The notes: a model not told the origin generated them from the sequence alone. A stretch of DNA of 64,000 bases from Edaphocola flava (GCF_004118155.1 NZ_SAIQ01000005.1:1-64000); one strand, 5' to 3'; shown: positions 46,843 to 54,636, numbered from the stretch's first letter. Translations and numbers: made by a program.

Positions 46843-47361
46843 TTATTTTGCAGTAATGGTTCCTTTCATCATTCCGAAATGTCCCGGAAAGCTACATAAG
46901 AAAGGATAGTCGCCCGGTTCGGTAATAGTAAATTTAATTTCGGTCTGTTCGCCGCCACCAATGAGTTGCGTGTGTGCAATTACCTTGTCCGCCAGTTCTT
47001 TAGGAACATAATCTTCTGCTTTTGCATTTACCGCTGCATTACCAAAATCAGAAGTAGAAGAGCCCGGTTTCAGGATCACCACATTATGGCCCATAATATT
47101 CTTGTCTGACTGTCCAGTATGTTTCAGGGTCAGCGTGATCTGTTGTCCGACCGGAACAGTAAAGTCCTTTTGGCTGAAACGCATATCATCTCCGGCCGCA
47201 AGGTCAATGCTGGTAACCGGCTTGTCGTCGGCAACCATACTTCCAGCCTGTTCCTGGCTTTGGGTACCATGGTCATCATGATTTTGTGCGTCCTGATTTC
47301 CGCCACAGGATGCAAGCCAGAAGCTGCTTATGGCGGTTAAGGTAATGGCTATTTTTTTCAT
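46843..47361 (-). CDS. Azurin-like blue copper lipoprotein
   Basis: A 172-residue lipoprotein (lipobox LASC, Cys19) with a His/Asp/Gln-rich linker (20-50) and an azurin cupredoxin domain. The type 1 copper ligands are His92 (with Gly91), Cys156, His161 and Met165, with the azurin spacing in FLCSFPGHFGMMKG. It probably carries electrons in the periplasm. A TTG-19-TACTTTTG promoter precedes it. Confidence 0.94.
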   Translation of the reverse strand: MKKIAITLTAISSFWLASCGGNQDAQNHDDHGTQSQEQAGSMVADDKPVTSIDLAAGDDMRFSQKDFTVPVGQQITLTLKHTGQSDKNIMGHNVVILKPGSSTSDFGNAAVNAKAEDYVPKELADKVIAHTQLIGGGEQTEIKFTITEPGDYPFLCSFPGHFGMMKGTITAK

Positions 47362-47387
47362 GTCAAAAACGTGAATTGTTAATCAGG

Positions 47388-47417
47388 CAAAAGTAATCCA
47401 TTATTTAGTAAGGGCAA
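47388..47417 (-). promoter_or_regulatory. Promoter of the azurin-like gene
   Basis: On the minus strand TTG (47417-47415), 19-base spacer, TACTTTTG (47395-47388). Confidence 0.7.
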
Positions 47418-47460
47418 CGTTAAATTGCCGGAATTACCGGTATATATTTTGACTAATTTT

Positions 47461-47468
47461 TATATTTG
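47461..47468 (+). promoter_or_regulatory. -7 element TATATTTG of the Nudix gene
   Basis: Followed by only CAGCA and then the ATG at 47474, which predicts a leaderless or nearly leaderless mRNA. Confidence 0.6.
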
Positions 47469-47473
47469 CAGCA

Positions 47474-48118
47474 ATGACTTTTTCATCCTGGAACGATTTT
47501 GTTCACCGACTCAGAGAACGCCTTTCTGTAAGCCTTCCCGGCTTTACCGCACAACAAAGAATGCTGCCCGAATCCCGTAAGGGAGATCCTGTTGAGGCCG
47601 CAGCAGATGCCCGCCAGAGCGGGGTGCTGATCCTGTTGTACCCGGAGGGCGGACAGGTACACCTGGTACTGATCGAGCGTACCAATGACGGAGGGGCCCA
47701 TAGCGGGCAGATTGCGCTACCGGGAGGCAAAAAGGAAACATTTGACAATAGTATATACGATACCGCACTGCGCGAGGCCTATGAGGAGGTAAGCCTGGAC
47801 AGTGCAAGGGTTGAAATAATCGGGCGCCTGTCTCCGTTATATATAAGAGTCAGCAATTTTGAAGTACATCCTGTCGTAGCTATTGCAACAGGCCGGCCGG
47901 AACTGGAAGGCTCTGCATTTGAAGTCGCCAGGATACTCGAACCGGCACTTTCCGAAATTTTTGACGCGCAATCGGAGGCAAAGGTGTATTCCAACACCAA
48001 TCCTCAGCTTTTCTGGAAAGCACCGGTATATATGTTGCCGGAAGAGACAATTGTCTGGGGAGCAACCGCAATGATTTTGTCGGAACTTGAAGTCATATTA
48101 AAAGAAATTTTCGACTAA
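47474..48118 (+). CDS. Nudix hydrolase, CoA pyrophosphatase-like
   Basis: A 214-residue Nudix protein. The Nudix box GGKKETFDNSIYDTALREAYEEV (first part residues near 77) is intact, with the catalytic REAYEE. The LLPGG-like SGQIALPGGKKE directly before it and the FEVHPVVAI segment after fit the coenzyme A diphosphatase (NUDT7/YeaB-like) group. Substrate by family only. Confidence 0.88.
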   Translation: MTFSSWNDFVHRLRERLSVSLPGFTAQQRMLPESRKGDPVEAAADARQSGVLILLYPEGGQVHLVLIERTNDGGAHSGQIALPGGKKETFDNSIYDTALREAYEEVSLDSARVEIIGRLSPLYIRVSNFEVHPVVAIATGRPELEGSAFEVARILEPALSEIFDAQSEAKVYSNTNPQLFWKAPVYMLPEETIVWGATAMILSELEVILKEIFD

Positions 48119-48288
48119 TTTTTGACCACTTTGGGAGCTGGTTTGGTTCAAAGAGTAATATTTGTAAATACTTAACTTATTTTGTTTCAGTCTTTTAGTA
48201 ATTTTAGATATTGTAATACTATGTTTTTGTGTTTTTCTTTACATAAATTTTAGCAAATATTTTATATTAATTTTTAATTTAATTGATA
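48119..48288. other. AT-rich intergenic region
   Basis: Very AT-rich upstream region of the ArsR-type gene with no ORF; only the -7 element at its right end is recognisable. Confidence 0.4.
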
Positions 48289-48296
48289 TATATTTG
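48289..48296 (+). promoter_or_regulatory. -7 element TATATTTG of the ArsR-type gene
   Basis: Gives an untranslated leader of about 85 bases, long for this window. Confidence 0.55.
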
Positions 48297-48387
48297 CAAG
48301 CAATTTTAAAAAACTACACTTCAGCAAGTGAAAGAGAAAACACTACCTATTAGTGCACATTGACTTCAATTAAATTAAATATACAAC

Positions 48388-48747
48388 ATGGAACAATTAC
48401 TTGCCCCAACGGTAAATCGTAAAGAAGAAATCGCTGAAGAACAGACAAAGTTGGACTATATTGCCGTGAAGAGCGCCGCAATGACTTTGAGAGCAATCAA
48501 TCACAAACTGCGTCAACAGATCATCAAGTTATTGGAGGAGCATAAGCGTATGAATGTTACAGACATATATGTTAAGCTGCGTTTGGAGCAGTCTGTAGCT
48601 TCTCAACATTTAGCGATTTTGCGCAGAGCAAATGTTGTAATGACAGAGCGTGATGGAAAATTCATTCACTATGTATTGAATCCTAACCGTATTGCAGCAG
48701 TTGCAAAGTTTGTACAGGATTTAGTAGCAACTGACGAAAAGAGATAA
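48388..48747 (+). CDS. ArsR-family winged-helix regulator
   Basis: A 119-residue HTH protein: LRAINHKLRQQIIKLLEEHKRMNVTDIYVKLRLEQSVASQHLAILRRANVV (first half residues near 33-52) is the ArsR fold, with the recognition helix QSVASQHLAIL and a beta wing TERDGKFIHYVLN. No CxC metal-binding motif is seen, so the signal is unlikely to be a classic As/Cd sensor site. It stands alone with a long leader; targets unknown. Confidence 0.9.
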   Translation: MEQLLAPTVNRKEEIAEEQTKLDYIAVKSAAMTLRAINHKLRQQIIKLLEEHKRMNVTDIYVKLRLEQSVASQHLAILRRANVVMTERDGKFIHYVLNPNRIAAVAKFVQDLVATDEKR

Positions 48748-48766
48748 AAATTGTTTTTATTGATGT

Positions 48767-48800
48767 AAAAAAGACTGGACCAGGCGGTTCGGTCTTTTTT
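48767..48800 (+). terminator. Terminator after the ArsR-type gene
   Basis: 9-bp outer stem (48767-48775 with 48792-48800) plus inner pairs and a run of T. Confidence 0.82.
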
Positions 48801-48904
48801 GATTTACAGACCCTTTATAAAAATAAAGCATGGGTCTATTGCGTTTTCCAATAGGAGAGAGCGGCATTTCCCAGATAATATGTACCTTTAACCGCATATA
48901 AACC

Positions 48905-49489
48905 ATGAAAGCAGGGATAATAAAATTACAGACAGTATTGCTTGGTATAGCCGGGGCTTCGGCCATATGGCTTATGGCCTGCGAGAAATATACCGATCCG
49001 GTGAAACCGGACGTGGATCTTCCCAATCATTACTGTAATGATCCAATAGCGGCCAATTATAACCGCGGCTTTCCGGGTATACCCGACAGTACGGTCTGCG
49101 AGTACGCAACAGAGTATTTTGAAGGAACATGGGAGTGGGTAGACTCTATATTTGACAAGGACATGGCCTTCCAGCAGCGACAGGTACGCAACCTGGTGTT
49201 CTCCCCTGCGAGCCTTACTACAGATACTTTTCGTATGCGGCTTACAGTATCAGGCTTCTGCGATAACAGTACTTTGCTGAAGGTAACTGCCAATAAATAT
49301 GCACTGGCTGTGACCGATACGCTGATTCCGAATGTGTACGGAGGTCAGATTTCCTGCAACAGTACCGATACCGTAAGCGGATACTTTAGACGTACCAGCG
49401 ATACCCTGATCGCCTCAATGAATATTTTGCTTACAGAAAACAAGCCTGCCGGCGTATTTTACCACAAAGGCAAGGCTGTCAAACAATAA
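48905..49489 (+). CDS. Lipoprotein with C-x-DP-x-A-x-NYN motif
   Basis: A 194-residue predicted lipoprotein (LMAC, Cys26). After a Pro-rich linker it carries YCNDPIAANYN...DSTVCEY, the short cysteine-framed motif frequent in Bacteroidota secreted proteins, then a beta-rich domain of unknown function with two cysteines (GFCDNST, ISCNSTD) that may pair. It is 14 bases upstream of riboflavin synthase, so the two are likely co-transcribed, with no evident functional link. A TACCTTTA -7-like element is at 48883. Confidence 0.72.
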   Translation: MKAGIIKLQTVLLGIAGASAIWLMACEKYTDPVKPDVDLPNHYCNDPIAANYNRGFPGIPDSTVCEYATEYFEGTWEWVDSIFDKDMAFQQRQVRNLVFSPASLTTDTFRMRLTVSGFCDNSTLLKVTANKYALAVTDTLIPNVYGGQISCNSTDTVSGYFRRTSDTLIASMNILLTENKPAGVFYHKGKAVKQ

Positions 49490-49503
49490 TTTTATCAGAT
49501 CAT

Positions 49504-50106
49504 ATGTTTACCGGCATTATTAAAGACCAGGGCGAAATCATTTCCATTCAGCCCGAAGGAACCAATATACATATTACCGTACAATCAGCATTAACCAGCC
49601 AGCTGGCTATAGATCAGTCCGTAGCGCATGACGGAGTATGCCTGACGGTAGTGTCGATTGATGGCGACCGTTATGTGGTTACTGCAATTGATGAAACCTT
49701 ACAGAAGACAAATCTTAAAGACTGGGTAGCAGGACGTAAAGTAAACCTGGAACTGGCCCTTCGCCTGGGCGACAGACTGGATGGCCATTTCGTACAGGGG
49801 CATGTAGATGCTACAGGTGTGTGTACTGCCAAAGAAGATGGAGAGGGTAGTCATATCTTCACCTTTGAGTTTCCTGCAGCTTTTGCGGCCCTGATGATTG
49901 AAAAAGGGTCAATCTGTATCAATGGAGTAAGCCTCACCTCATTTAGTGTTACGGATTCAGGGTTTCAGGTAGCTATTATCCCATACACCTATGAGCATAC
50001 AGGCTTTCAATACCTGCAGCCCGGCGATCGTGTGAACCTGGAATTTGATATTCTGGGAAAATACTTCTTAAGAAAAACACATATTGAGGGCGTGTTTAAT
50101 GCGTAG
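49504..50106 (+). CDS. ribE: Riboflavin synthase, alpha subunit
   Basis: A 200-residue enzyme making riboflavin from two lumazine molecules. The two lumazine-binding barrels repeat: MFTGIIKDQGEI with VAHDGVCLTV, and GHVDATGV with INGVSLTSFSV. Length is normal. Its 3' end overlaps the convergent DUF1634 gene by 11 bases. Other rib genes are not in the window. Confidence 0.96.
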   Translation: MFTGIIKDQGEIISIQPEGTNIHITVQSALTSQLAIDQSVAHDGVCLTVVSIDGDRYVVTAIDETLQKTNLKDWVAGRKVNLELALRLGDRLDGHFVQGHVDATGVCTAKEDGEGSHIFTFEFPAAFAALMIEKGSICINGVSLTSFSVTDSGFQVAIIPYTYEHTGFQYLQPGDRVNLEFDILGKYFLRKTHIEGVFNA

Positions 50107-50473
50107 CACCAATAAATAAACTGCTGGCGATAATGCCTAATACAATTATAGAAATAAGCATGTACAGTTTGTTGCGCTCCAGCCAATAGCCGTACAAGGC
50201 AAATATTACACGCAATACGGGGGTGATCAGTAGAATGAGCACTCCCAATGCGATTATACTCAGGGCATCTCCACTGAACAGTCCTTTTTTCAAAGCAGAA
50301 AACGAAAAGTTTTCCGGTGCTGCAGGTAACGTTCCCGGTTCAAATTGTGCACCACTATTGCCTGCCAGGAAGATCAGCAATCCTACTGCAGTAATACCGA
50401 ATGACAGCCATACGCCAATACGTAAGGTGTTGCCAACCAGTTGTTGAATATCTTTTTTTGTATTCTGAGACAT
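50096..50473 (-). CDS. DUF1634 membrane protein
   Basis: A 125-residue protein with three transmembrane helices (about 18-33, 65-85 and 98-120), GxWLSFGITAVGLLIFLAG-type first helix and a conserved LGVLILLITPVLRVIFAL segment. It lies 9 bases downstream of a TauE/SafE exporter gene, the usual pairing for DUF1634, and may be a partner subunit (inference). Confidence 0.87.
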   Translation of the reverse strand: MSQNTKKDIQQLVGNTLRIGVWLSFGITAVGLLIFLAGNSGAQFEPGTLPAAPENFSFSALKKGLFSGDALSIIALGVLILLITPVLRVIFALYGYWLERNKLYMLISIIVLGIIASSLFIGATH

Positions 50474-50482
50474 AAGATTTCT

Positions 50483-51340
50483 TTAATGAGAACGGTGACT
50501 GAAATTGCCTGCATAGCCATTGTATATCATATATACAGCCAGTATACCTACGACAATAGCAAATATGCGTTTGAGCAGCTGCACATTAATATGAATCAGT
50601 ACTTTGGAGCCGATCAGTGATCCCAGGATCACCCCTATCACAACCGGTGCCGCAATACTGGGTACCACATATCCTCCTGCAAAATAAATAATGCTGCTCG
50701 CTGCGGCAGTCACCCCGATCATAAAATTGCTGGTAGTAGTAGATACCTTAAAGGGCAGGCGCATGATATTATCCATAGCCAGCACTTTAAATACACCACC
50801 GCCTACACCCAGCAGACCCGATAAAAATCCGGCCAGGGCCATGATAGAGAATCCTCCGAAAACATTCCTGGAACTATACGATTCTTCCTTGCCGTTATGA
50901 GGGAAGGTACCATATAGCTGCAGTTTGTCAGCATAAGAGCCCGGAACGAAAGGTTCCCGATGATCTGGTTTTTTCTGTGCACTTAAAACCGCAGTAACAA
51001 TCAGCACCGCACCGAATATAATACCGATAATATCCACCGGCAGGTCTACCAGGATCACCAGTACCGCACCCAGGATCGCACCCAGTGTGGTTGCAATCTC
51101 CAGAAACATACCGATACGCATGTTGGTAATGCCCTCTTTTACATAAGCAGAGGCAGCGCCGCTGGAGGTGCCGATCACAGAGATCAGCGAAGCAGCTACC
51201 GCATATTTCATGGGAACACCAAGTCCTAAAGTAAGTAAGGGAACAATCACAATACCGCCACCAAGGCCGGTCAGTGCCCCGATGAAGCCGGCGAAGATCG
51301 CACCGAACAACAGGATCAGGGAAAAGGAAATTTCATTCAT
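50483..51340 (-). CDS. TauE/SafE-family sulfite/anion exporter
   Basis: A 285-residue polytopic protein with about eight helices in two repeats, each starting with GxxxGxxGGGxxxVP: GFIGALTGLGGGIVIVPLLTLGL and SGLLGVGGGVFKVLAM. The family moves sulfur-containing anions such as sulfite or sulfoacetate. The ATG at 51340 follows a TACATTTG by only 5 bases, so the mRNA may be leaderless; the longer in-frame start is upstream of the promoter and is rejected. Confidence 0.9.
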   Translation of the reverse strand: MNEISFSLILLFGAIFAGFIGALTGLGGGIVIVPLLTLGLGVPMKYAVAASLISVIGTSSGAASAYVKEGITNMRIGMFLEIATTLGAILGAVLVILVDLPVDIIGIIFGAVLIVTAVLSAQKKPDHREPFVPGSYADKLQLYGTFPHNGKEESYSSRNVFGGFSIMALAGFLSGLLGVGGGVFKVLAMDNIMRLPFKVSTTTSNFMIGVTAAASSIIYFAGGYVVPSIAAPVVIGVILGSLIGSKVLIHINVQLLKRIFAIVVGILAVYMIYNGYAGNFSHRSH

Positions 51341-51345
51341 CCCTG

Positions 51346-51373
51346 CAAATGTAGGGTGTTTTCTATAACCCAA
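51346..51373 (-). promoter_or_regulatory. Promoter of the TauE/SafE gene
   Basis: Minus strand TTG (51373-51371), 17-base spacer, TACATTTG (51353-51346), then CAGGG and the ATG. Confidence 0.65.
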
Positions 51374-51416
51374 TTGTTTAAGGAATAATAAATTAAGGCA
51401 GGAAATTGGTATAAGG

Positions 51417-51635
51417 TTATGGCACAGGATCATAGCCATGTCCGCCCCAGGGATGGCAGCGGCCTATTCGTTTCAGAGCCATCCAGCCACCTTTAAGTGC
51501 GCCATATTTTTTAACGGCCTCCAGCCCGTATTGAGAACAGGTGGGGGTATAGCGGCAATTAGCTCCAAGCCAGGGAGAGAGTAGTTTCTGGTACATTTTT
51601 ATAATGCCCAGTACAATTTTAGCTGGTATGCTCAT
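51417..51635 (-). CDS. yidD: Membrane protein insertion efficiency factor YidD
   Basis: A 72-residue YidD with the family core [22 protein letters not shown] and [18 protein letters not shown]. It assists YidC-dependent membrane insertion. The start at 51635 overlaps the end of rnpA by 17 bases, the usual coupling in rpmH-rnpA-yidD operons. Confidence 0.93.
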   Translation of the reverse strand: MSIPAKIVLGIIKMYQKLLSPWLGANCRYTPTCSQYGLEAVKKYGALKGGWMALKRIGRCHPWGGHGYDPVP

Positions 51636-52038
51636 TTGTTTGAACGCATTTTTTACGAAGTGTGGCAATTGCCTTTTGTACACTTTTATAAATATCTGCG
51701 TGCACAGGCATATCCTTACCTGTAAAGATAAAGAAAAGATGGATCTGTTGATCGGGCAGTAATGCCGGAGTCAGCTCATGTTTCTGCACCCTCCAGGATT
51801 CCCGTATCAATCGCTTGATCCGGTTGCGCTGCACAGCCAGTTTCATCTTCTTTTTTGGCACACTAAAGCCCGCGAGAGACGGAGCGGAAGCCGTTTCCCG
51901 GGGAGTGATGCAATAAATTACCCTTAATGGATAAACGGAAAACGCTTCTCCGGTCTGGAAAAGCGTTTCAATCTGTTTACGTAATTTTAACCGTTCCGTT
52001 GAAGGTAATGTAAAGCGCTGAATATTAGAGCTTTCCAT
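51619..52038 (-). CDS. rnpA: Ribonuclease P protein component
   Basis: A 139-residue basic protein cofactor of RNase P for 5' maturation of tRNA. The RNR-type motif is in [16 protein letters not shown] and the N-terminal [15 protein letters not shown] and FSVPKKKMK fit. The ATG at 52038 is chosen; an in-frame TTG lies 6 bases upstream. It begins 20 bases after rpmH. Confidence 0.94.
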   Translation of the reverse strand: MESSNIQRFTLPSTERLKLRKQIETLFQTGEAFSVYPLRVIYCITPRETASAPSLAGFSVPKKKMKLAVQRNRIKRLIRESWRVQKHELTPALLPDQQIHLFFIFTGKDMPVHADIYKSVQKAIATLRKKCVQTNEHTS

Positions 52039-52058
52039 CAACAAAATGAGAACTGATC

Positions 52059-52214
52059 TTATTTTAAACGTCTTTCGTCAGAAACAGTTAATTTTTTACG
52101 TCCTTTTTTACGACGTGATGCTAATACTTTACGGCCATTTGCAGTCTCCATGCGTTTACGGAAACCATGCACATTCTTACGGCGACGACGAGACGGTTGG
52201 AAAGTACGTTTCAT
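52059..52214 (-). CDS. rpmH: Large ribosomal subunit protein bL34
   Basis: A 51-residue, very basic protein beginning [20 protein letters not shown] and ending in [10 protein letters not shown], clearly bL34. It is too short to appear in length-filtered ORF lists. It heads the rpmH-rnpA-yidD operon, with a TTG-19-TACCTTTG promoter on the minus strand and a leader of about 60 bases. Confidence 0.97.
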   Translation of the reverse strand: MKRTFQPSRRRRKNVHGFRKRMETANGRKVLASRRKKGRKKLTVSDERRLK

Positions 52215-52281
52215 ATTATAATTTTTACTTTAATTTTTTACAAATAGTTACAGCCTTAGGCAGGTGCCTTTTAAGGGACTG

Positions 52282-52311
52282 CAAAGGTAAAGGCATTTTT
52301 TATAATATCAA
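52282..52311 (-). promoter_or_regulatory. Promoter of the rpmH operon
   Basis: Minus strand TTG (52311-52309), 19-base spacer, TACCTTTG (52289-52282). Confidence 0.75.
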
Positions 52312-52392
52312 AATAAATTTTATGCCCTTTCCGGTATTTTATCGGAAAGCAGCAAAAATAGCACATTTCGGCCGATTGTAAAAGAAAAGGAA

Positions 52393-52426
52393 TTGATCTC
52401 CTTTTAAAATAGTCCCTATATATTTG
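52393..52426 (+). promoter_or_regulatory. Promoter of holB
   Basis: TTG at 52393-52395, 23-base spacer, TATATTTG at 52419-52426, then CATT and the ATG at 52431; predicts a leaderless mRNA. Confidence 0.6.
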
Positions 52427-52430
52427 CATT

Positions 52431-53573
52431 ATGCAATGGAATGCCATATACGGACAAGATAAAGCTAAGCAAGGACTGCTCAATTACTACCAATCTGAGC
52501 ACCTGCCCCATGCGATCATGATTCTTGGAAAAGAAGGTACCGGCGGTCTGGCCCTGGCCCTGGCTTTTGCCCGTTATCTTTTGTGTGAAGAGAAAGCTGC
52601 AGACGGTACCGCATGCGGCGTTTGCCCGGCTTGTCTGAAGACAGAGAACCTGGTTCATCCTGATCTGCACCTTACATTCCCCTCCGTTCCCATGAAGGCC
52701 GGAGAGAAAGCAATGAGTAAAAATAACATTTCCGAGTTCCGGAAGTTCGTTCATGAAAACCCCTACGGTAGTGTATTTGACTGGTTACAGTTTGTGGGCG
52801 CTACAAGTAACCAGAAGGGCAATATATCAGCAGAGGAATGTCGTCAGATGATCGAAACCCTTAGCCTGAAAGCATCTGAGGGTGCCTATAAGATACAGGT
52901 AATCTGGCGTCCGGAGTATCTGGGTAAGGAAGGTAATATATTATTGAAACTGATCGAAGAGCCGCCTCCAAATACAGTATTCCTGCTGGTGGCCGAAAGT
53001 ACAGACGGTGTACTGGATACGATTTTGTCCCGTACGCAACTGGTGCGGTTACAGCCCTTAGGGGCAGAAGCGGTACAATCCATACTTATGCAGCATTACA
53101 GGATCTCGGAGCGGGATGCAGCCCAGGCAGCACAGATTGCTGAGGGTAATGTCGCACAGGGATTGGGTGTATTGCAACAAAGTGAAAAGGATCTGCTTGA
53201 ATTATTAAAGCAATGGTTCAATGGAGTGTTTACCTTTAACGGACTGCTGATTGGTAAATGGGTAGAGCTGATGGATAAGACCAGTAAGGTACAACAGAAA
53301 AACTTTCTCTTGTTTGCACAGCAATTGCTGGCACATGCTTTCCGTATACAACTCATTCCCGGCTATCAGCCACCTTTACCAGAAGACGAGCTACAGTTTG
53401 TGAGAAGACTCTCTACCCGCAATTTCAGTGCAGATACGATCAGCAGCATGGATGAGTCGATCAGCAAAGCCATCTATCATATAGAGCGCAATGCCAATGC
53501 AAAAATTGTATTGCTGCACCTTTCAGTATCCTTACAATATACACTGAAAGGCACAACATTAAAAGCACTGTAA
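52431..53573 (+). CDS. holB: DNA polymerase III delta-prime subunit
   Basis: A 380-residue clamp-loader subunit of the AAA+ fold: start MQWNAIYGQDKAKQGLLNYY, zinc-module cysteines in CGVCPACLKTENLVHPD, and PEYLGKEGNILLKLIEEPPPNTVFLLVAES. The P-loop reads GKEGTGG, so it lacks the ATP-binding Lys, as delta-prime may. It helps load the sliding clamp. It ends 3 bases from the convergent fRMsr gene with no terminator between. Confidence 0.93.
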   Translation: MQWNAIYGQDKAKQGLLNYYQSEHLPHAIMILGKEGTGGLALALAFARYLLCEEKAADGTACGVCPACLKTENLVHPDLHLTFPSVPMKAGEKAMSKNNISEFRKFVHENPYGSVFDWLQFVGATSNQKGNISAEECRQMIETLSLKASEGAYKIQVIWRPEYLGKEGNILLKLIEEPPPNTVFLLVAESTDGVLDTILSRTQLVRLQPLGAEAVQSILMQHYRISERDAAQAAQIAEGNVAQGLGVLQQSEKDLLELLKQWFNGVFTFNGLLIGKWVELMDKTSKVQQKNFLLFAQQLLAHAFRIQLIPGYQPPLPEDELQFVRRLSTRNFSADTISSMDESISKAIYHIERNANAKIVLLHLSVSLQYTLKGTTLKAL

Positions 53574-53576
53574 AAA

Positions 53577-54053
53577 TCAGATAATCATATCAGCGATACG
53601 GCCCAGGTACTGAGTGTCGGTCTCATCAAAAGTATTGAGATGCTCACTGTCGATATCCAGTATCGCCCACACCGCTCCATTGCGGCGCAAAGGCACTACA
53701 ATCTCTGACTGAGACAGGCTGCTGCAAGCTATATGTCCTTCAAACTGGGTTACATCCGGTACCACAACGGTTTCGTTCCGCTTCCAGGCAGTACCGCAAA
53801 CGCCCTTGCCGAAAGGGATACGGGTACAGGCCAGTGGTCCCTGGAAGGGTCCCAGCACCAGGTTGTTCGCTGCGGTATCGACCAGGTAAAACCCGATCCA
53901 GAACCAGGGAAACTGTTCGCGCAATACCGCACAGATATTCGCCATATTGGCGATTGCATTGCTTTCCGCCATACATAAGGCCTCAATCTGTGCCAGCACA
54001 TATTCATATTGTTCTGTCTTCGTGCCCTCAAAGGGTATAAAATCTTCTGCCAA
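53577..54053 (-). CDS. Free methionine-(R)-sulfoxide reductase, GAF domain
   Basis: A 158-residue single GAF-domain enzyme reducing free methionine sulfoxide. The three family cysteines are present (PLACTRIPFG, KGVCGTAW, HIACSSLS) with the following SEIVVPL. The only available start is a TTG at 54053; an in-frame TAA lies four codons upstream. A minus-strand TAGATTTG at 54089-54082 gives a leader of about 23 bases. Confidence 0.93.
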   Translation of the reverse strand: MAEDFIPFEGTKTEQYEYVLAQIEALCMAESNAIANMANICAVLREQFPWFWIGFYLVDTAANNLVLGPFQGPLACTRIPFGKGVCGTAWKRNETVVVPDVTQFEGHIACSSLSQSEIVVPLRRNGAVWAILDIDSEHLNTFDETDTQYLGRIADMII

Positions 54054-54073
54054 TGTGTTCTTTTAAAATTGTC

Positions 54074-54081
54074 TAACTTTG
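54074..54081 (+). promoter_or_regulatory. -7 element TAACTTTG of the DUF983 gene
   Basis: Immediately abuts the opposite-strand -7 of the fRMsr gene; leader about 20 bases. Confidence 0.65.
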
Positions 54082-54089
54082 CAAATCTA
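54082..54089 (-). promoter_or_regulatory. -7 element TAGATTTG of the fRMsr gene
   Basis: Face-to-face with the plus-strand element; together they read TAACTTTGCAAATCTA. Confidence 0.65.
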
Positions 54090-54104
54090 AACAATTTCAG
54101 TGCA

Positions 54105-54554
54105 ATGGCTAAAGAACCTTCTCTTCTGGCTGCAGTTGCGGGCATGAAATGCCCTAATTGCAGAAAAGGAAAAATGTTTTCCAATAAATCTGTTTTTCCT
54201 TTTAAAAAGATGTTGGATATGCCGGAGCGCTGCGCTGAATGCGGGCAAAAGATGGAGATCGAGCCTGGTTTTTATTATGGAACGGGTTATGTGAGTTATG
54301 GCTTGTCTATCGCCCTTACCGTTTTCAACCTGGTATGGTTCCTGATCTTTATTGGTATCGATTTCAGAGACAACAGCCTGTTCTGGTTTATAGGAGTAGA
54401 TGTGGTTATCGTATTATTACTACAACCCTGGATTATGCGATACTCGCGTGTAGTGTACCTGAGTATGTTTGTAAAATATGGTTCTTACGATAAAAACGAT
54501 GACCAGCACATACCTCCGGCAGATGCGCCGCAACAGGAAATACAAACTTCATAA
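54105..54554 (+). CDS. DUF983 membrane protein
   Basis: A 149-residue protein with an N-terminal zinc-ribbon-like part (MKCPNCRKGKMF and RCAECGQKM) and two transmembrane helices (about 68-88 and 92-112), the layout of DUF983. The FYYGTGYVSYGLS segment before the first helix is conserved in the family. Function unknown. The ATG at 54105 lies after the -7 element, so the longer frame is rejected. Confidence 0.9.
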   Translation: MAKEPSLLAAVAGMKCPNCRKGKMFSNKSVFPFKKMLDMPERCAECGQKMEIEPGFYYGTGYVSYGLSIALTVFNLVWFLIFIGIDFRDNSLFWFIGVDVVIVLLLQPWIMRYSRVVYLSMFVKYGSYDKNDDQHIPPADAPQQEIQTS

Positions 54555-54559
54555 ATATA

Positions 54560-54586
54560 CGGGCGGCTGATTCAGTTGCCCGTTTT
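54560..54586 (+). terminator. Terminator after the DUF983 gene
   Basis: 12-bp stem with two G-U pairs and a T-rich tail, shortly after the stop codon. Confidence 0.65.
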
Positions 54587-54636
54587 GATTTTACTGAGTA
54601 TCCGCTTAAAGGAAACAAGAACTAGTATTATGATTT

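Noticed and set aside
52046-52381. 111-codon plus-strand ORF over rpmH
   Set aside because: The opposite strand encodes bL34 exactly; this is its shadow.
53750-54184. 144-codon ORF antisense to the start of the DUF983 gene and overlapping fRMsr
   Set aside because: It overlaps two recognised genes and lacks any family feature.
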